Part shown: positions 9,091 through 18,292 of the stretch, in pieces
Layout of the letters: the number at the start of each line of letters is the position of its first letter
How positions within the stretch are numbered: position 1 is the stretch's first letter
NCBI RefSeq assembly: GCF_050563545.1
Contig: NZ_JBNXUM010000024.1
Span: forward strand, 1-64,000
Direction: 5' to 3'
Length of the DNA stretch: 64,000 bases
DNA from: Falsiroseomonas sp050563545
GTDB taxonomy: Bacteria; Pseudomonadota; Alphaproteobacteria; Acetobacterales; Acetobacteraceae
Program-made: the position numbers and the translations under genes
The notes under the pieces: model-generated
Databases searched by the model: none
What the model saw: only the letters and a program-made list of their open reading frames with translations
What the model was told of the DNA's origin: nothing

Positions 9091-9743
9091 GCCAGCGCGC
9101 TCCGACATCGCAGGCCAAGGGCCGCCTCGTGTTGCCCTCAGACGCCATCGACTACTGAGGGTCCGCCATCTCCAAGTTCCACTGGGCGCGCAAGATGCCG
9201 GGCTCCTACGGGGTGCGCGATCCGATGATTCGGCGCACCAGACGTGATCGGCTCGCCTGCGGAATCGGGCCACCCGTACCCTGGCGTTCCACCGCTCCGG
9301 CGAATGCGCACAACTTGCGTGTTGACCGGACGCTACAGGGCTTGCGGGGCGGCGGACGGTGCCGCCGTCCTGTTTTTGCTCCCCCGCCGGCCTGACGCGG
9401 ACGGAGACGCCCCTTCCGGGGCGCCTCAACTCGACCAGGCCGTTGCTGGGCTCAGCCGTTGCCGCTCTCGTTGTATAGCGGCTCCCCAGTCTCTCGCCGG
9501 CCAACAGCGGCAGGCGCCGAGTTCTTCGGGGTGTATGCCTCGCGTAGCGCTGCCATTGGATCTGACGGTCCTTGCTGTCGGCGGATCGGTCGAGGATGTC
9601 CGCTCGGGGTCAACGCCGGCGGTAGCGCTTCCCCAAGTGAACGACTGAGGAAGTCGTGTCGCAGGCGGCGGCGGCTGCCCGCGGACGTACGCTCGCTTCA
9701 AATGCAGGCGTTGTCGCCACCGACAGACCGCCTCTGTCCGGCG
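9091..9743. other. Long intergenic region between BTAD regulator and MATE gene
   Basis: About 650 nt between two convergent genes. A terminator-like hairpin sits at 9354-9377. Around 9160-9250 the plus strand has a short protein-like run (ISKFHWARKMPGSYGVRD) with no start and no recognised family, possibly debris of a mobile gene. Nothing else convincing was seen. Codon-like periodicity is weak and short frames conflict. Confidence 0.45.
9354..9377 (+). terminator. Candidate rho-independent terminator
   Basis: GGACGG (9354-9359), a 5-nt loop, CCGTCC (9365-9370), then TG and five Ts. It lies about 265 nt beyond the stop of the BTAD regulator and is oriented for plus-strand transcription. A run of T this clean is rare in this GC-rich DNA. 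Confidence 0.5.
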
Positions 9744-11147
9744 TCAGCGCAGCGTCGGTCGCGCGCCGCGGAACCACACCCCGGACCGCACCGCGACCAC
9801 CAGCACGCTGCCATAGAGCACCAGCGCCAGGGCCGCGGCGCCGAAGAGCGCCTCCAGCGAGCCGGTCAGTCGCAGCGCCAGCCAGCCACCGCCGACCGCC
9901 ACGACCATGCGCAGAAAGCCCGCGCCGAGCGGCCAGGCCAGGCGGCCCGCGCCCTGCGACGCGAAGTATAGCGAGAGCCCCAGGCCGAAGAAGCCGAAGG
10001 CTGGCCCGACGATGCGCAGATAGGCGCTGCCGGCCTCCAGCATCGCAGGCTCGGCGCTGAACAGCGACAGCCACGCCTGCGGCCAGATCGCGGCGGCCAC
10101 GCCGATCGTCTCCGTCATTGCGAAGGCGATCGCGCCGCCGACCAGCGCGATCCGCAAGGCCCGTTCCCGCTGCCCGGCGCCGATGTTGGTGCCGATCAGG
10201 GCGACGAGCGGTGCGCCAAGGCCGAAGACCAGCGGCACGAGCAGGTACTCCAGCCGCGCCCCCGTGCCGAAGCCGGCCACGGCATCGAGCCCGGCATGCC
10301 CTGCCACGAGGGCCGTCAGCAGCGCGATCGTCACGTTGGTCTGCAGCGAGGACACCGCGCCGACGCCACCGATGCGCAGGATCTCCCGGATCGGCGCCCA
10401 TTGCAGCCGGACGAAGCGCGGGCGAACGAGGTTACGCCCCGACAGGATGTACCATCCCAGCACCAGCGCGCCCGCCAGGTTGAAGGCGACCAGCGCGGTG
10501 CCGCCGCCTGCGACCCCGAGCGCGGGCAGCGGTCCGACGCCGAAGATCAGCAGCGGCGAGAGTGGCACCAGCAGCAACACGCCGGCGCAGATCACCAGCG
10601 CCGGGACCAGCATATTGCCTGTGCCGCGGATCACGCTGGCCAGCCCGTTCATCAGCCACAGCAGCGGGTTTCCGAGGAAGACGACGGTCGAGTAGGTCAG
10701 CGCCGCTTCCAGCGCGGCGCCCTCGCCACCCAGCGCCCCGTAGATCGGCCGCCCGAAGCCGAGCATCAGCGCCGAGAAGGCGAAGCCCAGCGCCAGGTTG
10801 ATGACGACGGCATGCAGGACCAGTCCATCCGCGGTGTCCCGCCGGCCCGCCCCAAGCGCGCGCGCAACGGCGGAGGAGATCCCGCCGCCGACCGCCCCGG
10901 CCGAGAGCATCTGCATCAGCATCACCGGCGGGAAGACCAGCGCCATGCCGGCCAGCGCATCGGTGCTAAGGTGCGAGATCCACCAGGTCTCGATCAGGCC
11001 TGTCGAGGCCTGGGCCACCATGATCAGAAGGTTCGGCACCGCCAGGCGCAGTAGCGTCGGCAGGATCGGATCCTGGAGCAGGCGCCGCGTGCGGGGATTG
11101 AGCGTGGCGGCTTGCGCGAGAGCGGGGGCGGCCGCGGCGGCGCTCAT
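9744..11147 (-). CDS. MATE-family multidrug/metabolite efflux transporter
   Basis: 467 aa with about 12 hydrophobic helices in two repeats, typical MATE size. Recognisable stretches include AVPNLLIMVAQASTGLIETW broken into the first helix pair, and GAVGGGISSAVARALGAGRR, the conserved GxGxxxAxARxxGAG loop. It is an inner-membrane Na+ or H+ antiporter exporting drugs or metabolites. The ATG at 11147 overlaps the stop of the short-chain dehydrogenase upstream (ATGA), so the two are translationally coupled. Regulation is probably shared with that gene through the divergent TetR protein. Confidence 0.9.
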   Translation of the reverse strand: MSAAAAAPALAQAATLNPRTRRLLQDPILPTLLRLAVPNLLIMVAQASTGLIETWWISHLSTDALAGMALVFPPVMLMQMLSAGAVGGGISSAVARALGAGRRDTADGLVLHAVVINLALGFAFSALMLGFGRPIYGALGGEGAALEAALTYSTVVFLGNPLLWLMNGLASVIRGTGNMLVPALVICAGVLLLVPLSPLLIFGVGPLPALGVAGGGTALVAFNLAGALVLGWYILSGRNLVRPRFVRLQWAPIREILRIGGVGAVSSLQTNVTIALLTALVAGHAGLDAVAGFGTGARLEYLLVPLVFGLGAPLVALIGTNIGAGQRERALRIALVGGAIAFAMTETIGVAAAIWPQAWLSLFSAEPAMLEAGSAYLRIVGPAFGFFGLGLSLYFASQGAGRLAWPLGAGFLRMVVAVGGGWLALRLTGSLEALFGAAALALVLYGSVLVVAVRSGVWFRGARPTLR

Positions 11148-11962
11148 GCTGCCGACTCCGCCGCGACCGTGCGATACCGCGGCGCGGCGTGACGAAGGGA
11201 GAGGTTCGGCCCGAGCGACAGTCGCGCCGCGTCGGCTCTCGTCCAGGCCTCGGCGTCGGGCAGCGACGGGATGGTGACGAGTTCGCCGAAGTCGAGGCCG
11301 ACGAGCGCCGCGTCCACCATCTCCTCGGCATCCATCACCATCTCCGGCGGCAGTCTTTCGACCGGAAGGCCCGACTTCTCCCACAGCGACGTCCGCGTGG
11401 CGCCGGGCAGGACGACCTGGATGCGCACGCCCGTGCCCGCCAGTTCGGCGGCGAGCCCTTGCGAGAGCGCGATGATGAACGCCTTGCTGGCGGCGTAGAC
11501 CGCGTTGAATCGCTCAGGCGCCAGGCCCAGCACCGAGGCGATGTTGATCAGCGTGCCGCCCCCGCGCGCGCGGAACGCCGCGGAGGCCGCCGTGGCAAGC
11601 TTCGTCGCGGCGATGACGTTCAGCCGCATCATTGCGTCCAGGCGGTCGGGATCCGCAGCCGCTGCCGGGCCGGCAAGCGCCATGCCCGCGTTGTTGACGA
11701 GAAGGCCGATGGCGGGCGTTTCCGTCAGCCGCGCCGCGACGCGGGCGATGCCGTCGGCAGTGCCGAGATCCGCCGGCAGTACCTCCACACGCCGGCCCGT
11801 GGCCTGGCGAAGGCGTGCCGCGAGCTGCTCGAGCCTGGCGGTGTCGCGCGCGACGAGGACAAGATCGTGCCCGCGGCTGGCAAGACGCTCGGCGTAGATC
11901 GCGCCGATGCCGGTGGAAGCGCCGGTGACGAGAGCCACGCCGGGAATGGATTGGGGCAGCAT
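11144..11962 (-). CDS. SDR-family NAD(P)-dependent oxidoreductase
   Basis: 272 aa. The Rossmann motif TGASTGIG is at residues 13-20, followed by NNAG, an active-site Ser in NIASVLG, and YAASK around residue 157. The profile matches classical short-chain dehydrogenases (SSFCR/DltE-like). The substrate is not predictable. It is divergent from a TetR regulator at 12091 and coupled by a 4-nt overlap to the MATE pump. This is a frequent arrangement in which a TetR protein represses an oxidoreductase plus exporter until a small electrophile or drug binds. Confidence 0.92.
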   Translation of the reverse strand: MLPQSIPGVALVTGASTGIGAIYAERLASRGHDLVLVARDTARLEQLAARLRQATGRRVEVLPADLGTADGIARVAARLTETPAIGLLVNNAGMALAGPAAAADPDRLDAMMRLNVIAATKLATAASAAFRARGGGTLINIASVLGLAPERFNAVYAASKAFIIALSQGLAAELAGTGVRIQVVLPGATRTSLWEKSGLPVERLPPEMVMDAEEMVDAALVGLDFGELVTIPSLPDAEAWTRADAARLSLGPNLSLRHAAPRYRTVAAESAA

Positions 11963-12014
11963 GGGAAACTCCGTTCGGACGTAGGGTAGACCGTCCCAGG
12001 CTTATTGATGACGG

Positions 12015-12058
12015 TCGCCATGTTTGACATTGATGGCGAGCGCCATTAAATATGTCAA
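12015..12058. promoter_or_regulatory. Divergent promoter/operator between SDR and TetR genes
   Basis: A perfect 14-bp palindrome ATGGCGAGCGCCAT lies at 12033-12046. A further half site TCGCCAT at 12015-12021 is the inverse of ATGGCGA at 12033-12039. An outer pair TTGACAT (12024-12030) and ATGTCAA (12052-12058) frames the palindrome. TTGACA at 12024-12029 with TAAATA 17 nt later fits a plus-strand sigma-70 promoter for the TetR gene, so the palindrome fills the spacer. This is classic geometry for an autoregulating repressor. Confidence 0.65.
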
Positions 12059-12090
12059 GCAGGCTTCGATGGTCTGCACCGGGAGGCGTG

Positions 12091-12663
12091 ATGCGGGTTA
12101 CCAAGCAGCAGGCGGCGGAAAACCGGACCAGGATCCTGACAGAGGCCGCGCGCCTGTTTCGCGAGCGCGGCCTGTCGGGCGTCGGTGTGGATGCCCTGAC
12201 TGAGGCCGCTGGCCTGACCCATGGCAGCCTCTACAGCCGCTTCGGCTCAAAGGAGCAGTTGGCGGCCGAAGCGCTGGGCCACGCGCTCTCGACCAGCTCG
12301 CTGGCGCGGCTCCCGGAGCAGGCGGGCCGTGACGACCTGGCTGCCGCCGTGACGCGCTACCTCGCGCCGAGCCATCGGGATGCACCGGGGCAGGGCTGCG
12401 CGCTGGCGGCGCTGGGCTGCGAGATGGCACGCCAGCCCGCGGCGCTGCGGGAGGTGTTTACCGAAGCTTTGAAGGAGCGCGTGCGGGTGCTGTCGACGTC
12501 GATGCCGGGCGGCGATTCGTCCGCCGAGGCAAAGGCGATCGCGCTGCTGGCAGGCATGGTCGGCGCGATGGTCCTGGCGCGCGCGGTGGACGATCCGGCC
12601 TTCTCGGATCGCGTTCTGCAAGCGTCGCGCGACACGCTGCTGGGGCGGATCGAGGACGCCTGA
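12091..12663 (+). CDS. TetR/AcrR-family transcriptional repressor
   Basis: 190 aa. The N-terminal HTH reads ILTEAARLFRERGLSGVGVD then LTHGSLYSRFGSKEQLAAEA, standard for TetR. The C-terminal ligand domain contains a Cys pair region (GCALAALGCEMAR) as in the TetR_C_16/NemR-like branch, so redox or electrophile sensing is conceivable. The ATG at 12091 has GGGAGG upstream; earlier in-frame starts lie inside the operator. It is divergent from the SDR-MATE pair, which it probably represses. Confidence 0.88.
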   Translation: MRVTKQQAAENRTRILTEAARLFRERGLSGVGVDALTEAAGLTHGSLYSRFGSKEQLAAEALGHALSTSSLARLPEQAGRDDLAAAVTRYLAPSHRDAPGQGCALAALGCEMARQPAALREVFTEALKERVRVLSTSMPGGDSSAEAKAIALLAGMVGAMVLARAVDDPAFSDRVLQASRDTLLGRIEDA

Positions 12664-12809
12664 AAGCGCTTGTCCCCAGTCGCGAGGGGGCTGGTCGGCA
12701 CGAACTTGCCTGTACTGACTTCCGCGACAGAGCTACCGCGAATTTGGGCGCAGCTTGTGTGAAAACCGCGACCTTCGGCTAGGATTTTGGCGTTGCTGGG
12801 GAGGCCGGG

Positions 12810-14247
12810 ATGAAGCGCTTCGTCGAAGGCGAGGACCGCTGCCAGACGGCACTGCTCCCCCCGTGCATCGACGACTAAGTCCCGGAGGAGAACCCGGTCC
12901 GGGTCATTGATGCGTTCGTCGCGAAGATCGACCTTGCCGAGCTCGGCTTCGAGGGTGTCGTGCCCGAGCGCACCGGCAGGCCCGCCTACCATCCTGCGAC
13001 GCTGCTCAATACATCTACGGCTACCTCAACCGCATTCCGTCCAGCCGACGCCGGGAACGCGAGGCGGAGCGGAACCTCGAGCTGATGCGGCTGACGGGCC
13101 GGCTCGCGCCTGACTTCAAGACGATCGCCGATTTCCGGCGGGACAACGGCCCCGCGATCCGCGCGACCTGCCGACGCTTTATCCTCCTCTGCCGTGCGCT
13201 CGGCTTGCTGTCGGAGGCCTCGGTCGCGATCGACAGCAGCAAGTTCAAGGCGGTGAACGCGCGTGAGCGGAACTACACGATGAACATCGTCCGCCGTCGC
13301 ATGGAGCAGACAGAGACGAGTGTTGCACGATACCTCGCCGCGCTTGAGACCGCGGACCGGCAGGAGGAGGAGACGGCGCGCCAGAGGACCGGGCGGCTGA
13401 AAGACCGGCTTGCGCGGCTCGATGAGCGCATGGCGCACCTGTGCGAGATGGAGGCGGCGGTCCGCGCATCGCCCGACGGGCAGGTATCCCTGACGGGTCC
13501 GGATGCGCCAGCGATGGCGACGACCGGCAAGGATACGGGTCTGGTCGGCTACAACGTGCAGGCCGCGGTAGACACGAAGCATCACCTGATCGTCGCGCAC
13601 GAGGTGACGAACATCGGCAACGACCGCGCCCAGCTCTCGGGAATGGCGGCAAAGGCCAGCGAGACCACCGGTCATCACGCGCTGACGGTTTTTGCCGACC
13701 GCGGGTACTACGCCGGCGAGGAAGTTATGGCCTGCACGCAGGCGGGCCATGTTCCGCTCGTACCGAAGTCGATGACCTCGGGTGCCAAGGCGAACGGCCG
13801 GTTCGGCAAGCAGGACCTCGCCTACCTCGCGGAGAAGGACGCTTACCGGTGTCCTGCGGGCGGACGATGAAGTGGTGGTTCAACCGCGTCGACGAGAACG
13901 GGACGACACTGCGGCACTACTGGACGACCAGATGCCCGGCCTGCCCGATCAAGGCTCAATGCACGCCGGCCAAGCTGCGCTGCATCACACGCTGGGAGCA
14001 CGAGGGCGTCCTGGATGCCATGCAGCGTCGGCTCGACGCTCAACCCGACGCCATGCGTCTACGACGACAGACGGCTGAGCATCCATTCGGCACGCTGAAG
14101 GCTTGGATGGGCGTTGCCCCCTTCCTGACCCGCACCATCAAGCGCGTCAGTACAGAGATGAGTCTGCAGGTGCTGGCCTACAACATGAAGCGGGCCATCG
14201 CCATCAAGGGCATCGGGCCGCTCTTAAAGGCCATCCCCGCCACGTAG
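12810..14247 (+). pseudogene. IS1182-family transposase, broken
   Basis: The remnant begins MKRFVEGEDRCQTALLPP and ends IKGIGPLLKAIPAT, the usual span of an IS1182 transposase (roughly 470 aa). Lesions visible: an in-frame TAA at 12876 where homologs have a Tyr codon (CIDDYVPEENP); loss of about 4 nt near 13009 between HPATLL and YIYGYLNRIPSSRR; and a frameshift near 13862 between YRCPAG and MKWWFNRVDENG. The central block (IADFRRDNGPAIR, VAIDSSKFKAVN) is intact. A likely left end lies at about 12739-12770 (contains TTGTGTGAAAAC). No matching right end was found. Confidence 0.8.
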
Positions 14248-14482
14248 GCGGCGCGGACTCGTCCCGCCCTGCGCCTGCCAGGTCAGCGCCAGTCTGTCGA
14301 ACACTGAGCTCCGGTGCCGGCTGACGCTGGCCTCTATCCAGCCGGCGAGTTTCCAAACGGCCTCGGCGGAAAGCGGCTGTTGTGCCGGAGACGGATCCGT
14401 CTGGTATCACTCGCATGGACGAGGGCAAGTCGGACTGCCGCTTGGCCACGCGACACCAGGTAGGCCCCGCTTTTCCAGGCCC

Positions 14483-15541
14483 CTAGCTGCCAGCCCTCGT
14501 GGTCCGCCGCGACTGGGCGAAGTCGGGGATGCGGAACCGCCTGCGGTAGGCGCCGGGCGCGAGCCCCGTGACACGGCGGAAGAGGCGGCGGAAGAAGGCC
14601 GGATCCTCGTAGCCTACCTGCCAGCTGATTTCGTCGACGGAGCTGCTCGTCCGCTCGAGCCGGCGCTTGGCGTCCTCGATCCGCAGCCGCTGCACGTAGG
14701 CGATCGGGGCAAGCCCGGTCGCGCCGGTAAAGCGGCGCTTGAAGGTGCGCTCGGCGAGCCCGGTCCGACGCACCATCTCCGCCACCGGATCCGCCACCTG
14801 GAAATGTCCCGCGACCCAGTCCTGCGCCGCCTCGATGGCGCGGTCCCCGTGATCGCGCCGGCCCTCGAACACCATGAAGGGCGTCAGCCCGTCTTGGTGC
14901 CATTGTAGGGCGAAGAACCGTGCCACGTCCTGCGCCGCCGTCGTCCCGGCGTGGCGCGCGATCAGGTAGAGAACCAGGTCGTGCCACGTCATGGACGCGC
15001 CGGAGCTGATCAGCTCCTCCTGCCGGCCAGCGACGACGAGCACGCGCTCGGGATGAATGCGCACGTCGGGATAGGCCTCGGCGAAGGCGCGCGCGTAGCC
15101 GAAATGCACCGTCGCATCCATGCCGTCGAACAGGCCGGTCTCTGCGATCAGGAAGATGCCGGAGCAGGCCGAGCAGAGCAGCGCGCCGCTCGCATGCATC
15201 GCGCGCAGCCATCGCACCAACTCGGGGTAGCGGCCCTTCCGCCATCCGTCGGGCCCGACGACGACGGAGGGCACGATGACGATGTCGGTTGCGCCGATGG
15301 TCTCGACCGCCCGTTGGACCATCACCGGCACGCGGCTGGCGAGCTCCAGCGGCCCCGGCCTCAGGCCCACGATCTCGACCTGGAACGGCTTCGGGCCGTC
15401 GGGGTCCAGCAGGGCGAAGGCGTTCATCACGTCAAAGATGCCGCTCAGGGTGGAGACCGCCGCATCGGGCAGTGCAAGCAGGGCGACGTGACGCGCGGCA
15501 CCGGCGCCGCCGGGCGCGGATGCGGTCGGGGGTCCCGCCAT
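14483..15541 (-). CDS. GlxA-family AraC-type transcriptional regulator
   Basis: 352 aa. Residues about 15-190 form a DJ-1/PfpI (GATase1-like) domain with the nucleophile-elbow region LLCSACSGIFLIAETGLFDG. The last 110 residues hold two AraC HTH motifs (AEMVRRTGLAERTFKRRF, then DEISWQVGYEDPAFFRRLFR) and the PGAYRRRFR ending. Such regulators sense small nitrogenous metabolites. The ATG at 15541 is preferred, since residues further upstream in the same frame do not look family-like. It is divergent from the haloperoxidase-like gene, 119 nt apart, which is the obvious candidate target. Confidence 0.88.
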   Translation of the reverse strand: MAGPPTASAPGGAGAARHVALLALPDAAVSTLSGIFDVMNAFALLDPDGPKPFQVEIVGLRPGPLELASRVPVMVQRAVETIGATDIVIVPSVVVGPDGWRKGRYPELVRWLRAMHASGALLCSACSGIFLIAETGLFDGMDATVHFGYARAFAEAYPDVRIHPERVLVVAGRQEELISSGASMTWHDLVLYLIARHAGTTAAQDVARFFALQWHQDGLTPFMVFEGRRDHGDRAIEAAQDWVAGHFQVADPVAEMVRRTGLAERTFKRRFTGATGLAPIAYVQRLRIEDAKRRLERTSSSVDEISWQVGYEDPAFFRRLFRRVTGLAPGAYRRRFRIPDFAQSRRTTRAGS

Positions 15542-15660
15542 GGCCCTCAGCCCTTCTGGTGGCACGAATGAACCGATCCTGGGCGAAACCGGCTCTGCCG
15601 TAAACACGACCGGACCGCGAGCATGGGCGCCGTTCCACGCGTGAGGAAGGACGCCCACCG

Positions 15661-16944
15661 ATGACCGGCTTCATCACCAACCGCCGCCTGCTCTCGCTGA
15701 GGCTGCTGCAGGGCGCGGCCCTCGCGGCGGCCGCACCATCCCTGTCTAACTACGCGCTCGCGCGCGAGGACGCACGCGCCCCCGCCAGCGCCGTTCTCCG
15801 ATGGAACTCGGTCGCCTCTGGCGCCTTCGCGCCGAGCCAGGGCACCAACCCGATGGCGCAGTCGCGCGTCTTCGCGATCCTGCACGCGGCGATCCATGAC
15901 GCGCTGAACGCGATCGAGCCGCGCTACGCGCCCTACACGCCCGCCGTCTCCGCGGCACCACTTGCCTCCCCCGAGGCGGCCGTCGCCGCCGCCGCGCGGG
16001 AGGTGCTCGTCGCGCTGGTGCCGCAGCAGGCCGCCGCGATCGAGACCGCGTATGGACGCGCGCTCGCCCCGCTCCGCGACGCCGCGCCGAAGACGGCCGG
16101 CCTCGCGCTTGGCCGCGCCGCGGCGCTGACGACGCTGGAGCGCCGCCGCCAGGACGGCGCCGACCGGGCGGGCGAGGCCTATGTGCCGCGGTCCGGTCCC
16201 GGCGAATACCGGTTCACCCCACCCTTCGACTTCGCCGCGCAGCCGGGATGGGGCCGCGTGGACCCCTTCGCCATCTCCCTGCGGGAGCACCGGCTTCCCG
16301 GCCCGCTGCCGCTCGACAGCGCGGACTACGCGCGCGACGTCGCGGAGGTGAAGGAGATCGGGCACGCGGAGAGCGTCACGCGCACCGCCGAGCAGTCCGA
16401 GATCGCCCGCTTCTGGTACGAGGACTCGCCGCTCGGCTGGAACCGCATCGCAAACCAGGTGATCGGACGCTCCGGCCTCGACGCCTGGCAGGCGGCGCGC
16501 GCCTTCGCCCTGCTGCATTTCGCGATGGCCGACGGCTTCATCGCCGGCTTCGCCGAGAAATACCGGCACCGCTTCTGGCGCCCGGAGACCGCCATCCGCG
16601 CGGCAGCGGATGACGGCAATCCGCTGACCACGCCGGATCCAGGCTGGCAGCCCTTCCTGGTGACGCCGCCCGTACCGGACTACCCGTCCACCCACACCGT
16701 GCTGGGCTGGGCGGCGGCCGAAGTGCTGATCGCGCTCCTCGGCGACGGGGTGCCCTACGAGCTGACCAGCCTGACGCTGCCCGGCGTGACGCGAAGCTAC
16801 CGCGGCTTTTCGACCGCCGCCGAGGAGAACGGGCTCTCCCGCCTCTACGCCGGGATCCACTTCCGGCACGCGATCGCCGCAGGACGCCGGCAGGGCCAGG
16901 GGATCGGCCGGGCCGTCGCGCAGGCGCTGCCGCCTTCCCGCTGA
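15661..16944 (+). CDS. Secreted vanadium-dependent haloperoxidase-like / PAP2 phosphatase protein
   Basis: 427 aa. An N-terminal Tat/Sec-like leader precedes residue ~37. The acid phosphatase/vanadate pocket is recognisable: Lys300-X6-Arg307-Pro308 (KYRHRFWRP), Ser343-Thr-His345 (PSTHT), and Arg394-X5-His400 (RLYAGIHF). Spacing matches the K-R-S/H-R-H set of vanadium haloperoxidases, with His400 as the vanadate-coordinating residue. Halogenation or phosphatase activity in the periplasm is inferred. The close ATG and neighbouring divergent GlxA-type regulator suggest inducible expression. The natural substrate is unknown. Confidence 0.85.
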   Translation: MTGFITNRRLLSLRLLQGAALAAAAPSLSNYALAREDARAPASAVLRWNSVASGAFAPSQGTNPMAQSRVFAILHAAIHDALNAIEPRYAPYTPAVSAAPLASPEAAVAAAAREVLVALVPQQAAAIETAYGRALAPLRDAAPKTAGLALGRAAALTTLERRRQDGADRAGEAYVPRSGPGEYRFTPPFDFAAQPGWGRVDPFAISLREHRLPGPLPLDSADYARDVAEVKEIGHAESVTRTAEQSEIARFWYEDSPLGWNRIANQVIGRSGLDAWQAARAFALLHFAMADGFIAGFAEKYRHRFWRPETAIRAAADDGNPLTTPDPGWQPFLVTPPVPDYPSTHTVLGWAAAEVLIALLGDGVPYELTSLTLPGVTRSYRGFSTAAEENGLSRLYAGIHFRHAIAAGRRQGQGIGRAVAQALPPSR

Positions 16945-16970
16945 TTACGAGAATGCAGGAGACAAGGACG

Positions 16971-17962
16971 ATGGACATGCGTGCACTCGATCCCGCGAAG
17001 CTCGACGCGATGATCGCGCGTGCGGTCGGGGGCCTCTCGGCCGGCTATGGCGGCGTGATGGTGAGCCTCGGCCACCGGCTCGGCCTCTACAAGGCGATGG
17101 CCGGCGCCGGGCCGCTCACCGCGCGCGAGGTCGCGGGCCGTGCCGGCTGGGCGGAGCGCTATGTCCGCGAATGGCTCAACGCCCAGGTCGCCGGCGGCTA
17201 CGTCGCCTATCACGCCGGTTAGCAGCACCTATGAGCTCACGCCCGAGCAGGCCTTCGTGTTCGCCGACAAGCACAGCGCCTGCTTCATGCCGAATGCCTG
17301 GGCGGTGCCGGCCTCGATGTGGTTCGACGAGGACAAGGCAATCGAGGCCTTCCGTACCGGCGAGGGCATTTCCTGGGGCGACCATGACGGGCGGCTCTAC
17401 TGCGGCGTCGCCGCCTTCTAACGCAATGCCTATCGTGCCAGCCTCGTCCCGGAATGGCTGCCGGCGCTCGACGGCGTGGTGGAGAAGCCCGGTGCCGGCG
17501 CCCTCGTCGCTGATGTCGGCTGCGGGCACGGGCATTCCGCGATGCTGATGGCGCAAGCCTTCCCGGCGTCCCGCTTCCGCGGCTTCGACGCGCATGCGGC
17601 CTCCATCGCGGAGGCGCGCCGGCTCGCCGCGGAGGCCGGGCTCGCGGACCGCGTGAGTTTCGAGCCCGGCCGCGCGAGCGACTATCCCGGCACGGCCTAC
17701 GACCTGATTTGCTTCTTCGACTGCCTGCACGACATGGGCGACCCGGTCGCCGCCGCCGCCCACGCCATGCGCGCCCTCGCACCGGATGGCACGGTGATGC
17801 TGGTCGACCCCTTCGCCCGCGACCATGTCGAAGGCAACATCTCCCCGGTCGGCCGGCTCTACTAACGCCGCCTCCACCACGCTCTGCTGCGCGCATGCGA
17901 TCGCTGATGGCGGGCGCCTGGTGCTCGGCGCGCAGGCGGGCGAGGCGCGGCTTGGCCGCTGA
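16971..17962 (+). pseudogene. Class I SAM-dependent methyltransferase, three lesions
   Basis: The reading starts at MDMRALDPAKLDAMIARAVG with AGGAG eight nt upstream. The winged-helix N-domain (VSLGHRLGLYKAMAGAGPLT) breaks by frameshift near 17220, resumes with TYELTPEQAFVFADKHSACF, and meets a TAA at 17419 where a Tyr codon is expected (VAAF-stop-RNAYRASLVPEW). The SAM site VADVGCGHGHSAMLMAQAFP is intact. An extra A near 17864 then shifts the frame in GRLYYAAST. The last frame ends at the TGA at 17960-17962. Overall length is normal for this family, so decay is recent and mainly by small indels and a nonsense change. Confidence 0.8.
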
Positions 17963-18292
17963 CAGCAACGCATCTTCGGCGGTCGCAGAATGCGCCGGTC
18001 TACGTTGTGCTCGGCGACCTGGTCGCTCTGGTCGGGCTTTGCCTGGCCATTGCCTCGAAGTCGCTCACTGAGGCCTCGTGGCGTATTGTCGCCTGAGCGA
18101 CCGAGGGCGAGAGGCAGCAAGGGTCCGAAATGAGCGTCGACACGCCGTTGCGATGCTGTCGTCCAGACCCGTTCATGCTTCCACGGCCGCAAGCCTAATT
18201 GTCCGTCAGGCGCATGTGCCATCGCGTTTGACTTGTCGCCTGGGAACCGCCAAAAGACCTGGCCGGCAGATCCGTTGTAAACTGGAACGTCG
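17963..18292. other. Intergenic region before the histidine kinase
   Basis: About 330 nt. No gene, repeat or promoter could be recognised with confidence. Short frames on both strands conflict and have no family resemblance. It probably contains the kinase promoter. Confidence 0.35.

Noticed and set aside
7831..9504. 557-codon minus-strand frame opposite the BTAD regulator
   Set aside because: No recognisable domain; the plus strand has winged-helix, BTAD and TolB-like motifs.
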